A stretch of DNA of 64,000 bases. Source: a virus. Below are positions 39,109-49,256 of the stretch, one piece after another. The notes under the pieces are model-generated. The model saw only the letters and a list, made by a program, of their open reading frames with translations, did no database searches and had not been told where the DNA came from. Both the position numbers and the translations under genes were made by a program. The stretch spans positions 1-64,000 of the IMG/VR virus record IMGVR_UViG_3300043548_000582. One strand, given 5' to 3'. The first letter of the stretch is position 1, and the number at the start of each line of letters is the position of its first letter.

Positions 39109-39792
39109 TTATGAAATTCTATTCCAAACATACACACCGTATGATGGATTTGTTAGTGTTATAGGGGTTATTTGTGAAGCTCCAACCACTCCAGAAGTTC
39201 TTCCAACAGAAGGTACCACTGCGTTTCCCTCTAATCTATAAGAAACTGGGTTGGTTTGTAACCTTCCACCTCTCGCTAAGTAATTTGTAGAAATCAAAGA
39301 ATCTTTATCTGCGGAAAAGTCTTCAATTTCGTTTGCTATGAAGTGAAAGTGATCCGGTATATTAGAAGAAGATAATGTTTGTTGATAAAAACCCCCAGTA
39401 TTAGCACCTACGGTCACAGTTTTGGAAACACCCCCAGCATCAGTTCCGGTGCCGACTCCTGTTATCACCATTCCCTGTGATACTTGAACCCACGACGTTC
39501 CTATAAAGCGGGTAGCGGGGTTTGTGGAATCCAATGTTAATAAGCACGACCCTACTGGATAAATGTAATCAATTAATTTGATTAGATTTGGCTGAGATGG
39601 GAAAATTATGTTTCCTGCGCTCAAGGAACCCGTTACGACAGCCCCATTGTTCTCCATACCCAGAGAAAGAGATGATTTGTTGCCTAAACCGTCATAAACA
39701 TCGGTTATATTTGCAGATGAAAGCGATTCTGCTTCCACATGCAACAAAGATCCGTATAAATCAGATATGAACTGATCGGTGAGTGATTTCAT
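39109..39792 (-). CDS. Tail/baseplate protein with gp10-C/collar-like domain
   Basis: This 227-residue protein has a domain near residues 83-140 that reads LIKLIDYIYPVGSCLLTLDS, then NPATRFIGTSWVQVSQGMVI. It follows the pattern of the gp10 C-terminal/short-fibre domain (i-y-P-G-S-x-x-x-S-x-x-x-N-P). A glycine-rich stretch and histidine pair (IPDHFHFIAN) follow, as in collar-type trimers with HxH metal sites. It ends SYGVYVWNRIS. A late box ends 6 nt before the ATG. It is the first gene of the three-gene fibre set. Confidence 0.68.
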   Translation of the reverse strand: MKSLTDQFISDLYGSLLHVEAESLSSANITDVYDGLGNKSSLSLGMENNGAVVTGSLSAGNIIFPSQPNLIKLIDYIYPVGSCLLTLDSTNPATRFIGTSWVQVSQGMVITGVGTGTDAGGVSKTVTVGANTGGFYQQTLSSSNIPDHFHFIANEIEDFSADKDSLISTNYLARGGRLQTNPVSYRLEGNAVVPSVGRTSGVVGASQITPITLTNPSYGVYVWNRIS

Positions 39793-39798
39793 TAGTTA

Positions 39799-39804
39799 TA
39801 TTTA
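39799..39804 (-). promoter_or_regulatory. Late promoter box before the fibre set
   Basis: Minus-strand TAAATA, 6 nt before the ATG at 39792. Confidence 0.6.
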
Positions 39805-39821
39805 TGCTTAAAAATTGCTTT

Positions 39822-41531
39822 TCAAGATAAATCCACTAGTTTCTTTTGCAGATCATTTATCAATGTGAATATTCGCTGCAAAGATACAACATTTACATTC
39901 TCGTTACCGTTTAATATCAAGTTAGTCAACTCATAAGTTAATTCAGGCGTTGGAATTACAGATAATGTTGGATTTGCCAAATCTCCAGTGCTTGATTTCA
40001 CCTTTTCAACGATGGTTGCGATGTTGATGGTATCAATTAGGAGATTTGTGATGATTGAATTGAAAGAAATACCAACGCTGCTCGTATTACATTTTATCCC
40101 CGTGAATGCTTTTGATACATTTAATGGCACATAGGTTTCATACAACGAAGATCTGGTTTTAGATATGTATATACGCCCGATGTTATGCATTATGTAATAC
40201 AGATATCCATTTTTTTGGATTGTATTGTACGTCAAGTTGTTGTAACTGTTTGACAACATCTTGTTTGAATTGAACTTTATTTGGATATCGTTTATGTTTT
40301 CTTCGGTTTTGTTTATGATATAATCATTTAAATAGAAGAAATTTGAAGATCTAGCTTTAGCCAATCTGTTATTTATGTTTAAAAGCGGGCGAATTTCGGT
40401 TTCCGCTCTAGGTTGATCCGATTGTTCTATCTGGGTGATGGTCTTTTTCAGATAAAAGAAGTCAGAGTCCTCTGTTGAAAACTCAATTCCTGTAGCTTCG
40501 TCGGCATATAACAATTCTTCACGACGAAATGTGTTTGTGTAATCATCGCTATCGAAAAATATGAAATAATAGAGTCCATTCTTCTGACCGACTGCTATTA
40601 CATTGTCGTCTTCTTTTCTTATGTCAATTGCTATGAGATTATCTAGATCCAAATCACTCAATGATAGTTGTAATAGGATTTCATTTGAATATTTGTTTTT
40701 CAAATACAGAACATTCCCACTGTATTCTGTTCGCTTGTTGAATCCTATCGTATATAATCCTATATTTTCAGAGTTGGCCGAAATTGAAATGCTATCTTTT
40801 AAAAATAGATTGCTACAATCTTCGTATTTTGATAAATTATATATTAAAAGTTCAGAATTTGTATAAAAATACAATTCATCAGAATCATAATCCTGTTCAA
40901 TTTTTAAATTTACTGAGTTTTCAGCCTGACTGACTATTGTTAATTTCTTAGATGGATCGTTGAAAGTCCCGCTTAGAGCGTATGTGATATTATCAGACAC
41001 ACAATAGTATATGAAATTGTCATTGGCGTCTATTATGAAAGAACCAGACTCCACTCTATCCAAGAATGCCCATTCTTTAGAATAACTAAATGGATCGCTG
41101 TGTGTATACACGTTTTTCCCATACATTTCATCATCCGGTGTTCTAGAATCAGCCTCTGTTGAAGTTAATGTATAAAAGTAGGTGTTTTTGTAGTCGTAAG
41201 GAACATTGTTTGGATTTATGAAAATTGAATTTTTATAAATTTTCAAATTATTCTCATCAATGCGTCCGAATAACTCATTCAAGGTGTTGTCGTTTAGTAT
41301 ATCCAACGCATTTGGAACTGCTAAATCGATAGTTGGTGTGATTCCATCGAAAACAGCATAATTTAAATACAAATCACTTAAAAAGTTTGATTTTGGAGTC
41401 AATTCTCTGGATTCATAGCTTGGTTTTTTACCAGAATATGCAACGCCGCTCAACACATGGAAATAGCCACTGTAAGGAGCTGAATCCAGTGTGAATGCAT
41501 TGCCATCATCATATTTGAAATAAGAAATCAT
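39822..41531 (-). CDS. Large virion protein of unknown function
   Basis: This 569-residue protein begins MISYFKYDDGNAFTLDSAPY then GYFHVLSGVAYSGKKPS. It has the Y-x-G-x-x-H and Y-x-G-x-x-P/H signature often seen at the start of T4-like marine-phage virion proteins. The rest is beta-rich (FIYYCVSDNITYALSGTF, VIAVGQKNGLYYFIFFDSDD), with repeated strand pairs suggesting a propeller-like or baseplate-peripheral protein. It ends in a coiled-coil helix (LQRIFTLINDLQKKLVDLS). The ATG overlaps the upstream gene by 4 nt. Confidence 0.6.
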   Translation of the reverse strand: MISYFKYDDGNAFTLDSAPYSGYFHVLSGVAYSGKKPSYESRELTPKSNFLSDLYLNYAVFDGITPTIDLAVPNALDILNDNTLNELFGRIDENNLKIYKNSIFINPNNVPYDYKNTYFYTLTSTEADSRTPDDEMYGKNVYTHSDPFSYSKEWAFLDRVESGSFIIDANDNFIYYCVSDNITYALSGTFNDPSKKLTIVSQAENSVNLKIEQDYDSDELYFYTNSELLIYNLSKYEDCSNLFLKDSISISANSENIGLYTIGFNKRTEYSGNVLYLKNKYSNEILLQLSLSDLDLDNLIAIDIRKEDDNVIAVGQKNGLYYFIFFDSDDYTNTFRREELLYADEATGIEFSTEDSDFFYLKKTITQIEQSDQPRAETEIRPLLNINNRLAKARSSNFFYLNDYIINKTEENINDIQIKFNSNKMLSNSYNNLTYNTIQKNGYLYYIMHNIGRIYISKTRSSLYETYVPLNVSKAFTGIKCNTSSVGISFNSIITNLLIDTINIATIVEKVKSSTGDLANPTLSVIPTPELTYELTNLILNGNENVNVVSLQRIFTLINDLQKKLVDLS

Positions 41532-43741
41532 ATGTAATTTGTGAATTTTATGTTATTTATAATTGAAGTTGCTGGAATGTTTTGTTGGATCTTGTCCAAC
41601 ATGACGTTTTTCAGATATTCCAGAGTATCAGAGTTACTGATTCCTAAATTATCAATCGATACATTGATATAATTACTCTTATTTGAATTCCCATTGCAAA
41701 TTGTCTGGATATGTTTGATATCATCGAGAGAATTTCTCATTCCACATGGTAGAGTGATAACAATATCATCAACCGCTTGCCTGTTTTGTATAAATGGAAT
41801 TATAAATGCTAAATTCTCATCAATTTTTTGATCTGCTATTATTATATCGGTTGTTATACCATTCGGCTCTAAAAGATCTTGATCGTTGTAATAAAATTTA
41901 CCATATATGATCGATTTGTTGGAAAATTGAGCGATTTCAGTTGATATATCCAACACTTTGGCGTTATTTAAAAAGAAGAATCCTTTTCCAGTCAGGGCAT
42001 CATAACTGAAACAAACGAAATTATCTTTGTACTTCTTATAAAGTGTCGTTGCGTCGAATATCAAGGTTTGATTATTTGAATTATTGAATAATTTCAATTC
42101 AAATGTTATATCATCCGCTGTTTTTGTAATTTTTACCCCAGCATCTATATTATTTCGAAGACTTTGGATAGTCCACTCTGGATCAGATCCATTAAAGTAA
42201 AACGATAGCGTTATCTTGCCAGCATCATTGATCAAATTTTGATAATTTAATGGGATTTGATTTGCTCCACCACAATCGACAGTGTTTGTTGCTGTAATAA
42301 TATCGAATAATTCATTGTTATTGAATCTGTGGTATTCGTATTTTCTATTAGGTTGAAAGCTCAGATCACTACGCTTGTCAAAAATCACATATTTCGAAAC
42401 ATTTGAACTCAATGTTGCGTTTGTTGTGATTAAATTTTCAATTGCCTGATCATATGTGATATCAAACACGCCTTTTTCAGACAATGCATTCTTCTTGGAT
42501 ATCAAATCCGGGTAGAAGTATCGATCAACCCATGTTTTAGTTTCACCTACACCTGATAACCATGTGCATAGATAAACCTTTCCATCTTCTGAATAGTTGT
42601 TTGTGTCTATTTGATAGATTTTATCAGCATATTGTGGAGTGTCGTATCCATATGATCCACAATCCACGAATCTGGTGTCATTTATATTCAGATTGCTGAA
42701 TGGATACATACTTGAAGGAGCCTGAAATTCAGTGATACCTCGTCTTATTAAATAAGGTTTGTTGTAAAATACGTAATTTAAAGAAAGTTCAGATGAATTT
42801 TCAGAATCAATTGTGTTTGTTATATTTGTATAATTTCTGAAATCATCAACCGCTATGTCATATCCAGATGATAGAAGATTCTGACCGTTTGTGAATACAT
42901 CACTTACAGTTAGTTGATTTTTTAAAACGATAATGTCTTTATATTCAGATGAGTATGGAGAATGAATTAAAAAGTTGTTGCTTAAATCAAACTCACTTTT
43001 AGAAGAATCGATTATATTCGAAGCATTCTGATATGTCACGAATGATGTGTTTGGAGATACTTCAAGTTTATATTCTTTAGGTCTAGCGACTTTGAAATTG
43101 CTTGTTAGGATTGTATTTTTGTTTTCATCATTCAATTCAATCAATACAAGCCCATCGCCTTCTTTCTTTACCAGTTTATTACTGGAAAGAGCCTTTATAA
43201 GAAATAGTTCTTTCTTGTCGTTGTATATGTATTTGAAAAATTGAGGATTTTGCTCATCCTCTTCATCGGGAAGTAGAACATCCCATTTAAATAACAGATC
43301 GCCACTATCTTCACTTAGTAGATAAGTTTTTCCAGATTCTATAAATGATATTGTGCATAAATTATTTTGATAAAAGTCCAAATCAAAATATGTTCGTTCG
43401 CTTAATTCATCATCGAATGTTATGGAATAAGTATTTGCATTTGCAATCGGTGTTGATCTTGACAAATAAACAGATCCAGATTGCAAATAAGTCAGAAGTT
43501 TTTCTGATTTTAAAGTATTTGTGTTGAATTTTAAAAAAGTATCTGCTCTTGTATTATTCGTCAGATAAAAGTTTGAATATTCTTTGGTTTTGAAATCATT
43601 AAAACCGGAAAGCGCCAAAGGGAAATTGAAAGAAAATCCGTTTTGATATGTTCGTCTTACTTGTTTATAAGAAGTATTATCCATCGTTGACTTCCATGAT
43701 TTAGAAGTCAACGATGATAGAGATTTTATGATCGTTTCCAT
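41528..43741 (-). CDS. Large virion protein with LamG/ConA-like domain
   Basis: This 737-residue late protein starts METIIKSLSSLTSKSWKSTM. It is beta-rich and, near residues 495-625, shows an apparent laminin-G/ConA-like sandwich: KITLSFYFNGSDPEWTIQSL, DDITFELKLFNNSNN, then FVCFSYDALTGKGFFFLNNA. Such folds bind glycans or serve as structural modules in tails. A late TAAATA box lies 5 nt upstream. By position downstream of gp25 and gp6 it belongs to the baseplate/tail module, although no T4 homologue is recognised. Confidence 0.6.
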   Translation of the reverse strand: METIIKSLSSLTSKSWKSTMDNTSYKQVRRTYQNGFSFNFPLALSGFNDFKTKEYSNFYLTNNTRADTFLKFNTNTLKSEKLLTYLQSGSVYLSRSTPIANANTYSITFDDELSERTYFDLDFYQNNLCTISFIESGKTYLLSEDSGDLLFKWDVLLPDEEDEQNPQFFKYIYNDKKELFLIKALSSNKLVKKEGDGLVLIELNDENKNTILTSNFKVARPKEYKLEVSPNTSFVTYQNASNIIDSSKSEFDLSNNFLIHSPYSSEYKDIIVLKNQLTVSDVFTNGQNLLSSGYDIAVDDFRNYTNITNTIDSENSSELSLNYVFYNKPYLIRRGITEFQAPSSMYPFSNLNINDTRFVDCGSYGYDTPQYADKIYQIDTNNYSEDGKVYLCTWLSGVGETKTWVDRYFYPDLISKKNALSEKGVFDITYDQAIENLITTNATLSSNVSKYVIFDKRSDLSFQPNRKYEYHRFNNNELFDIITATNTVDCGGANQIPLNYQNLINDAGKITLSFYFNGSDPEWTIQSLRNNIDAGVKITKTADDITFELKLFNNSNNQTLIFDATTLYKKYKDNFVCFSYDALTGKGFFFLNNAKVLDISTEIAQFSNKSIIYGKFYYNDQDLLEPNGITTDIIIADQKIDENLAFIIPFIQNRQAVDDIVITLPCGMRNSLDDIKHIQTICNGNSNKSNYINVSIDNLGISNSDTLEYLKNVMLDKIQQNIPATSIINNIKFTNYI

Positions 43742-43746
43742 TTAAA

Positions 43747-43752
43747 TATTTA
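43747..43752 (-). promoter_or_regulatory. Late promoter box before the LamG-like gene
   Basis: Minus-strand TAAATA, 5 nt before the ATG at 43741. It overlaps the stop region of the preceding gene. Confidence 0.6.
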
Positions 43753-44391
43753 AGGCGGTAGCGTAGTTGTTGTCGTAACCGGACCCGGTGTGGTTGTTGA
43801 TGTTGGACCCGGTGTGGTTGTTGGGGACGGTGTGGTTGTGGATGCTGGTATCGGGGGTGTTGGTGGTGGGGTTGTCGTATTTAAGCTTTCAGCTTCTACT
43901 AAGAACCCTCCTTTATCCACAGAAAATATAAACTGTTTGTTGTTATCAGATACTTGCATAATATTTGCATATATATGCTTCATATCCCCGATACTTTCAA
44001 AATAATCGGATGTTATTATTTTGAAAGGTTGCACTATTGAACATTTGTCACCATTTATATATTCTATATTGACTTCGGCAGATAATAATTTATATCTGGA
44101 TGTTTCTGATGGATAATAGAGGTGGGATACTTCATTTGAAAGTATTGAACTTATTTTATTATAAAGTATTTCTGGAATTATACTGTCAACTCTGTAGTCT
44201 TTACTGAATGAATTTTCAAAAATAGCAGACTCTCCATCACCCCAATTGATTCTTAGATACATGGGAATTTCAGACTCTGATATCCCACTCAATACAAAGG
44301 TCACAGAAGTCAAATCATACAGTTTGACTTCTGGTAATGTTGAAGATAGTGCGGTTGCTGAACTAGCAAATCCAATTGTGTAAGTATTCAT
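43750..44391 (-). CDS. Virion protein with PKD-like fold and mucin-like C-terminal tail
   Basis: This 213-residue protein has a beta-sandwich body with LRINWGDGESAIFENSF near residue 47 (W-G-D-G as in PKD domains). Roughly 42 residues of Thr/Pro/Ser at its C-terminus (from NTTTPPPTPPIP, with TTPGPTSTTTPGP repeats) end TTTTTLPP. The tail resembles the two mucin-like proteins at 34909-35699 and is a candidate O-glycosylation site. Its start overlaps the stop of the 902-residue gene by 4 nt. Confidence 0.62.
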   Translation of the reverse strand: MNTYTIGFASSATALSSTLPEVKLYDLTSVTFVLSGISESEIPMYLRINWGDGESAIFENSFSKDYRVDSIIPEILYNKISSILSNEVSHLYYPSETSRYKLLSAEVNIEYINGDKCSIVQPFKIITSDYFESIGDMKHIYANIMQVSDNNKQFIFSVDKGGFLVEAESLNTTTPPPTPPIPASTTTPSPTTTPGPTSTTTPGPVTTTTTLPP

Positions 44392-47096
44392 AGAGTTAAT
44401 TCTTCGTTTATCAATGATACTGGTCCTGATGATAGATAAACATTCAGTATAGTGCTATAATTAGTTGTGAATAGGTTTGAGTAACTCTCAAACGATCCAA
44501 AATACACATCGTGTTTCAAGAATGACACATTCGGATTAATGATGAAATCATATTCATTCAATGCGATCATTTCATTTTGATCTTTTATCAAAAACGAGAT
44601 GTTGTATATATTATTGGTGCTATTATACACCAGAACTGGTTTATCTACAATATCAAACCGAACATTGCCACCAGAAACACTGAAAAATTGAGTGTTTGAA
44701 GTGTAATCTGTGTCATTTATTGGGAATATTTTCAAGTTTTTACTTGTCAACGTATCATACTTATAAATCTCTGGATATATGATGTAATTATTTGTTGAGA
44801 TTGTCGGAGTTGTACTGTTGAGAACACAATAATATACATCGGTTCCCACTTTAAATCTATTCGACAGTTGATTTACATCATTTGTTGAGTGTTCGATCAC
44901 ATAAGCTGTCGTATTTGGATTTACGAAACTTGAATTTTCATATTTTATCTTTTCGAAAATGAGATAATTGTCGGTTTCGATGGATAGTGTATCATATGCA
45001 ATCTCAAATTTATTAACGCTTGATAATTGAGCGAATACAGCGGAATTGTACTTGGAACTGAGATAAGAAAATTCACTCAGAAGAGCTGATACTCTATTGG
45101 TAGAGCCGTTTCTCACAAAAATCTTACCATTCAAGTCAATTCTGTCGTTGTAAGTGTTTCTATCAAAAGAATCCACTTCAAATGAGGTAGCATTATCGGT
45201 TTGATTGATATATGTGTAATTTACTTTATCAAATTGATAATCATAGACAAATTCTGTTGTAAATTTACCTCCATCCACATTCAAGACTGAATTTCCAGAA
45301 AGTGGTCGTAGTGTTTGTGTAAAATCGGCTGTTAATGTTGGATAAGCGGCATCTAAAAGAGCGCGTTGGAGCGGTGATTTCGTATTTAACGCAGCTTCAA
45401 ACAGAGTATTGTAGTAATACACTCCAGAACCCGGAAAACTGTTTAAATCGGAGTTTATAGGATCACTTAGAAACTCCGTATCATTTTTCATGAAGAGTCC
45501 GCCATCTCTTATTTTAAATGAAGGTTTTAAATTGGACTCCGTTGGCGCTTTTAATTCTTGATAAGGTGAGAAAAACCTGAAGAAGAGGGTCCAAGCACCT
45601 GAAGTTGAAGAAAATGAATTGGTGTATGATGATAACCCAGATCTTATTGTTTCGGTATATGATGTATCATCATATGTGAAATAATTAAAAGCATATTCTT
45701 CACCATATAAATCATCGTAGAACTGATAACCATTTAATATCAGACTTTTGATGTATGATGGTGTCCTTACTTGGATGTTTGATTTGAAATTGTCGTCTAT
45801 TTTAAATAGACCAAACTTATTTCCATACACATCTCCTTTTTGATCTGCAATATATCCAGATTCGAATATTGATTCGAATGATTGATCAAACGAATCGGAT
45901 TTCTCAGCAACATATCCGTAGTATTTTGTATCTGATTTATTAGATATCGCTTGATTGACAGCGTTTCCAGATGATGTGTTTCGTTTTAGATATTCACCAT
46001 CTACGAAAAATGTCAAAACCTCATCATTACTTCCAAATATGTTTGGATCAGGGAAAAAGTATAACGAATTTGGTTGTAAATTGGCGGTATTTATTAAAAA
46101 CGATTCGTTTTTACCATCTACAAAGACAATACTTGTTTTACTTGGCTTGAAGAACCCCAAGTCTTCTTTAGTTATTAAAGATCCTTTGTGTGTGGATGCT
46201 GTCGTCGGGTAGTTTCGGTTTAATACATTGCCGCTTTTAGCAGAAGCTTTGAAAAGCTGACCTGATACAAAATCGGTTGATGTCGAACCAGTTGAAATGT
46301 AATAAAAATCACTACTGACGCTCTTTTCAGTTAGTTTTCTTTTATTATCAAAGAGCTGATCAACTTCTTTCAGAGCTTTAATTTCATCCGATACACCTAC
46401 AAATACTTCAGAAATCAATTCTTCATTTGATTTAAGGAAAATGTTTTGATTATAATCCAAGTCCTTGTAATCATATACATATTGATCAGGGGTTTGATCG
46501 AAATATGTGCCATATACATTGTATAGCTCTTCAATATCAATTTTCAGCTTTGTTTTTATCGCTTCGATATCATATTCTATTGGTCCAAGCTCTTGATTTT
46601 CTAAGAATTCGAGGGTTTTTTCAAAAATTACCTTTTCAACTCCAAGTACGCTACCCTTTAGCTTTTTTCTAGTTATTTCGTATTTTACATCACTTCTTTT
46701 AGAATTGTAATATTTGCAAATATCTACAAGTTTTCTACTGTAAAACCCTAAAACTGTATCAAGATCGTACTCATCATTGAAATCAATCTTGGAAATGAAT
46801 TCTTTTTCTTCCAGAGTTGTATATTTCAGATTTATATCCTTTATAAACTCTCTGTATTTCTCAACTATCAGGTTGTTTTCCGTGGAATTTGAGTTTTTCT
46901 TTTTGGTATTCCAACGCTTCAAGTATTCATTGTAATACGTTTGTAATACATCGGGTTCAAAGCTTATCGAAACGGTTTTGATAAACAATAAAAACGACAT
47001 TGGAGTACTAACATCCAATGCATTAATTTCTAAAACGTTTGGGTTTGTTATACTCTTTGGTACTTCGGGATACCCGTACTGTAGCGTCGATGACAT
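44388..47096 (-). CDS. Large virion/baseplate protein
   Basis: This 902-residue late protein starts SSTLQYGYPEVPKSITNPNV. It has a helical N-terminal third with charged coiled segments (about residues 50-230, for instance EKYREFIKDINLKYTTLEEK). The rest is beta-rich, with FYYISTGSTSTDFVSGQLF and NSLYFFPDPNIFGSNDEV. The position between gp6, a PKD protein and fibre genes is that of T4 gp7/gp8/gp10-type wedge components, but I see no decisive motif. A late box lies 6 nt before the ATG. Confidence 0.62.
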   Translation of the reverse strand: MSSTLQYGYPEVPKSITNPNVLEINALDVSTPMSFLLFIKTVSISFEPDVLQTYYNEYLKRWNTKKKNSNSTENNLIVEKYREFIKDINLKYTTLEEKEFISKIDFNDEYDLDTVLGFYSRKLVDICKYYNSKRSDVKYEITRKKLKGSVLGVEKVIFEKTLEFLENQELGPIEYDIEAIKTKLKIDIEELYNVYGTYFDQTPDQYVYDYKDLDYNQNIFLKSNEELISEVFVGVSDEIKALKEVDQLFDNKRKLTEKSVSSDFYYISTGSTSTDFVSGQLFKASAKSGNVLNRNYPTTASTHKGSLITKEDLGFFKPSKTSIVFVDGKNESFLINTANLQPNSLYFFPDPNIFGSNDEVLTFFVDGEYLKRNTSSGNAVNQAISNKSDTKYYGYVAEKSDSFDQSFESIFESGYIADQKGDVYGNKFGLFKIDDNFKSNIQVRTPSYIKSLILNGYQFYDDLYGEEYAFNYFTYDDTSYTETIRSGLSSYTNSFSSTSGAWTLFFRFFSPYQELKAPTESNLKPSFKIRDGGLFMKNDTEFLSDPINSDLNSFPGSGVYYYNTLFEAALNTKSPLQRALLDAAYPTLTADFTQTLRPLSGNSVLNVDGGKFTTEFVYDYQFDKVNYTYINQTDNATSFEVDSFDRNTYNDRIDLNGKIFVRNGSTNRVSALLSEFSYLSSKYNSAVFAQLSSVNKFEIAYDTLSIETDNYLIFEKIKYENSSFVNPNTTAYVIEHSTNDVNQLSNRFKVGTDVYYCVLNSTTPTISTNNYIIYPEIYKYDTLTSKNLKIFPINDTDYTSNTQFFSVSGGNVRFDIVDKPVLVYNSTNNIYNISFLIKDQNEMIALNEYDFIINPNVSFLKHDVYFGSFESYSNLFTTNYSTILNVYLSSGPVSLINEELTL

Positions 47097-47102
47097 TGAT
47101 AA

Positions 47103-47108
47103 TATTTA
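47103..47108 (-). promoter_or_regulatory. Late promoter box before the 902-residue gene
   Basis: Minus-strand TAAATA, 6 nt before the ATG at 47096, in the 33-nt gap between genes. Confidence 0.6.
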
Positions 47109-47129
47109 CTTGTCAGATGCCGACTTTGA

Positions 47130-49256
47130 TCATATTGACAAAGATTGATAAAGAGAATCCAAGAACATATTATTAAACACGCCATCCGAAGCAAATAAAT
47201 AAGAATTATCAACTGTCGGACCAAGTATTGTTGTTTTTGAATTTTCGAAATTTATGATGTTATCAGTCACGGTGCCATCATAACCATCAACATATTCAAA
47301 AAACACATAATATTTTTCGAAATCTTGTGGGCTGAATGATGATGGCAGAACGAGCGGCCAACCCCAGTCTGATGTATATTGAGACAAGTTGTATGTTTGT
47401 CCTGATCCAGCACACAGCGGTTGATATGTATTCAGCAATGTGTAAGAATTGCTGAATTTCTCCAGAGCAACGATTGGAGTTCCAGCGGTTATGGTATAAG
47501 TCAGTGTATCTATCTGATCACCAATGTTCGTTCCATATTTGTCTTTTTGAGTGTATCCTCTGGTATCGAAATTTTGATTGAATTTATTCGTTGTTCCGAT
47601 TAGTTTGTTTAGACTGACAGATGCCAGATTCGCAATTCGATCTATGTCTTCAGGATAATTCGTGGATGCTCTGTTGAATACAAGCTCTTCATTATCAACA
47701 AGCCTCATATCTGAAATAAGAGCCTGAATGTTTTTAGTGTCGATATCTGTATTGTTTGCTATGAAGTTTGCTATCTTTTCATAAGTCTTGACACCTATTG
47801 AATTGTGATCATAGTTATCAGATCCAAATATACTTCCTAAGAAATCATTAAACAGTATAGGATTGTTTTTGATTTTTTCTTGGAAAGCTAAATCGGTGAA
47901 CGTTTGAGCAGCATTGAAATCCTCATTGACTTTGTATATGTCGTAATAATTATGTGAGTATATATCAAAGTAACTTGAACTTGCACTCAGTGTGAATGCT
48001 GATAGATTATCATTTGTGAGCGTTGCGACACAAGATAACTGTACTGCTGTTGTTATCGAGCTAAGATATGGGAATTGGATATATCCTCTGAAAGATCCAC
48101 CGTGATCCAGTTGATCTATAGTATAGTTTAAAGAAGATATTGTATAATACGTTGATGGTATCAATGCTGTATTCGCTACAAGTCTCTCGTTGGCTTGGGT
48201 TAATATATAGAATCCGTTATTATCGATTAGATAATCTCCAGATAATACACTTATAGAAAGAGCCGATAATTGAATATTATTGAAGTTTTTGAGAGAATAT
48301 TGAGCTGAATCTTTAACCTTTACAACAAATGGTATCTTGCTATTGATAAATTTTGTATGATATATATCGAATGAGCTTATGGGGGTGCTTTCCCCATCGA
48401 TACCATTGGATGTTATGCTGAGTCTGAACGCATCATTGTTGGGGGTTATATTTGCACTCAGCAAGACTCCCAGATTGTTTAGGTAATCGGTTGTTTTTTC
48501 TGCAACTATTGTGTTTGTATTGCTAAACTTGAATAATATCGATGTATTACCAACCGTATCATCTTTGTAATACACGTATTTCGTAGCTGAAGTTCCAACA
48601 AAGAATGAACCAGCATCTGTTTTAGAGCATGGAACTATTGATCCGTTGTCAATCTTGGCGTACAATGCATCTCCTGATGTTATTTTGATATCTGGAACCT
48701 CGTAATATTGCACATTTTGTATTGCAATATTTGATGTGGAATCAAATATGGAATATGTTGGACGTAAATGTACGAATTTATCAGATTGAATTTCGAAGAA
48801 GTTCGTACTTCCCGAATTATTCACTGAATATACAACATTCGTTATGGGCTGATACCACGGATATGTGACATTCAAGGTCCAAGGACCGTGAATAACACTC
48901 TGTGTCAATTCCAAGTAGCCTTTATTGGATGATAGATTGGTAAATTCGAGAGTGTATGGTATGTAATCTTTAACTTCTACGTTTTGAGAATAAGACGATA
49001 TCAATGCATTGTTTTGGCAGTCGAATACCAATAGATTTACTGTGTAAACCCCCGGAAAATTGTAATATTTGATTGCTGTGAGCGCTTTTGATGTTGTACC
49101 ATCACCAAAAGACCAAACAACATCTTTGTTTGGAAACAAATCCAAATCAGGTATGAACTTGAATGGTGTTGACGATAAGCTATAAGAACTCAATACATTC
49201 TCATTCTTGAAATCGTATACATCAAAAGTCGTATATGTTGTTTTTAAATCAGGCAT
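47130..49256 (-). CDS. Large virion protein with PKD domain
   Basis: This 708-residue protein has a clear PKD-type domain near residues 28-95 (KDVVWSFGDGTTSKALTAIK, then YNFPGVYTVNLLVFDCQN). Several further beta-sandwich segments follow, and a helical C-terminal region (about residues 475-575) contains FQEKIKNNPILFNDFLG and DIDRIANLASVSLNKLIGT. PKD domains act as spacers or carbohydrate-binding modules. It overlaps the gp6 gene by 8 nt, so it is likely part of the baseplate operon. Confidence 0.65.
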   Translation of the reverse strand: MPDLKTTYTTFDVYDFKNENVLSSYSLSSTPFKFIPDLDLFPNKDVVWSFGDGTTSKALTAIKYYNFPGVYTVNLLVFDCQNNALISSYSQNVEVKDYIPYTLEFTNLSSNKGYLELTQSVIHGPWTLNVTYPWYQPITNVVYSVNNSGSTNFFEIQSDKFVHLRPTYSIFDSTSNIAIQNVQYYEVPDIKITSGDALYAKIDNGSIVPCSKTDAGSFFVGTSATKYVYYKDDTVGNTSILFKFSNTNTIVAEKTTDYLNNLGVLLSANITPNNDAFRLSITSNGIDGESTPISSFDIYHTKFINSKIPFVVKVKDSAQYSLKNFNNIQLSALSISVLSGDYLIDNNGFYILTQANERLVANTALIPSTYYTISSLNYTIDQLDHGGSFRGYIQFPYLSSITTAVQLSCVATLTNDNLSAFTLSASSSYFDIYSHNYYDIYKVNEDFNAAQTFTDLAFQEKIKNNPILFNDFLGSIFGSDNYDHNSIGVKTYEKIANFIANNTDIDTKNIQALISDMRLVDNEELVFNRASTNYPEDIDRIANLASVSLNKLIGTTNKFNQNFDTRGYTQKDKYGTNIGDQIDTLTYTITAGTPIVALEKFSNSYTLLNTYQPLCAGSGQTYNLSQYTSDWGWPLVLPSSFSPQDFEKYYVFFEYVDGYDGTVTDNIINFENSKTTILGPTVDNSYLFASDGVFNNMFLDSLYQSLSI

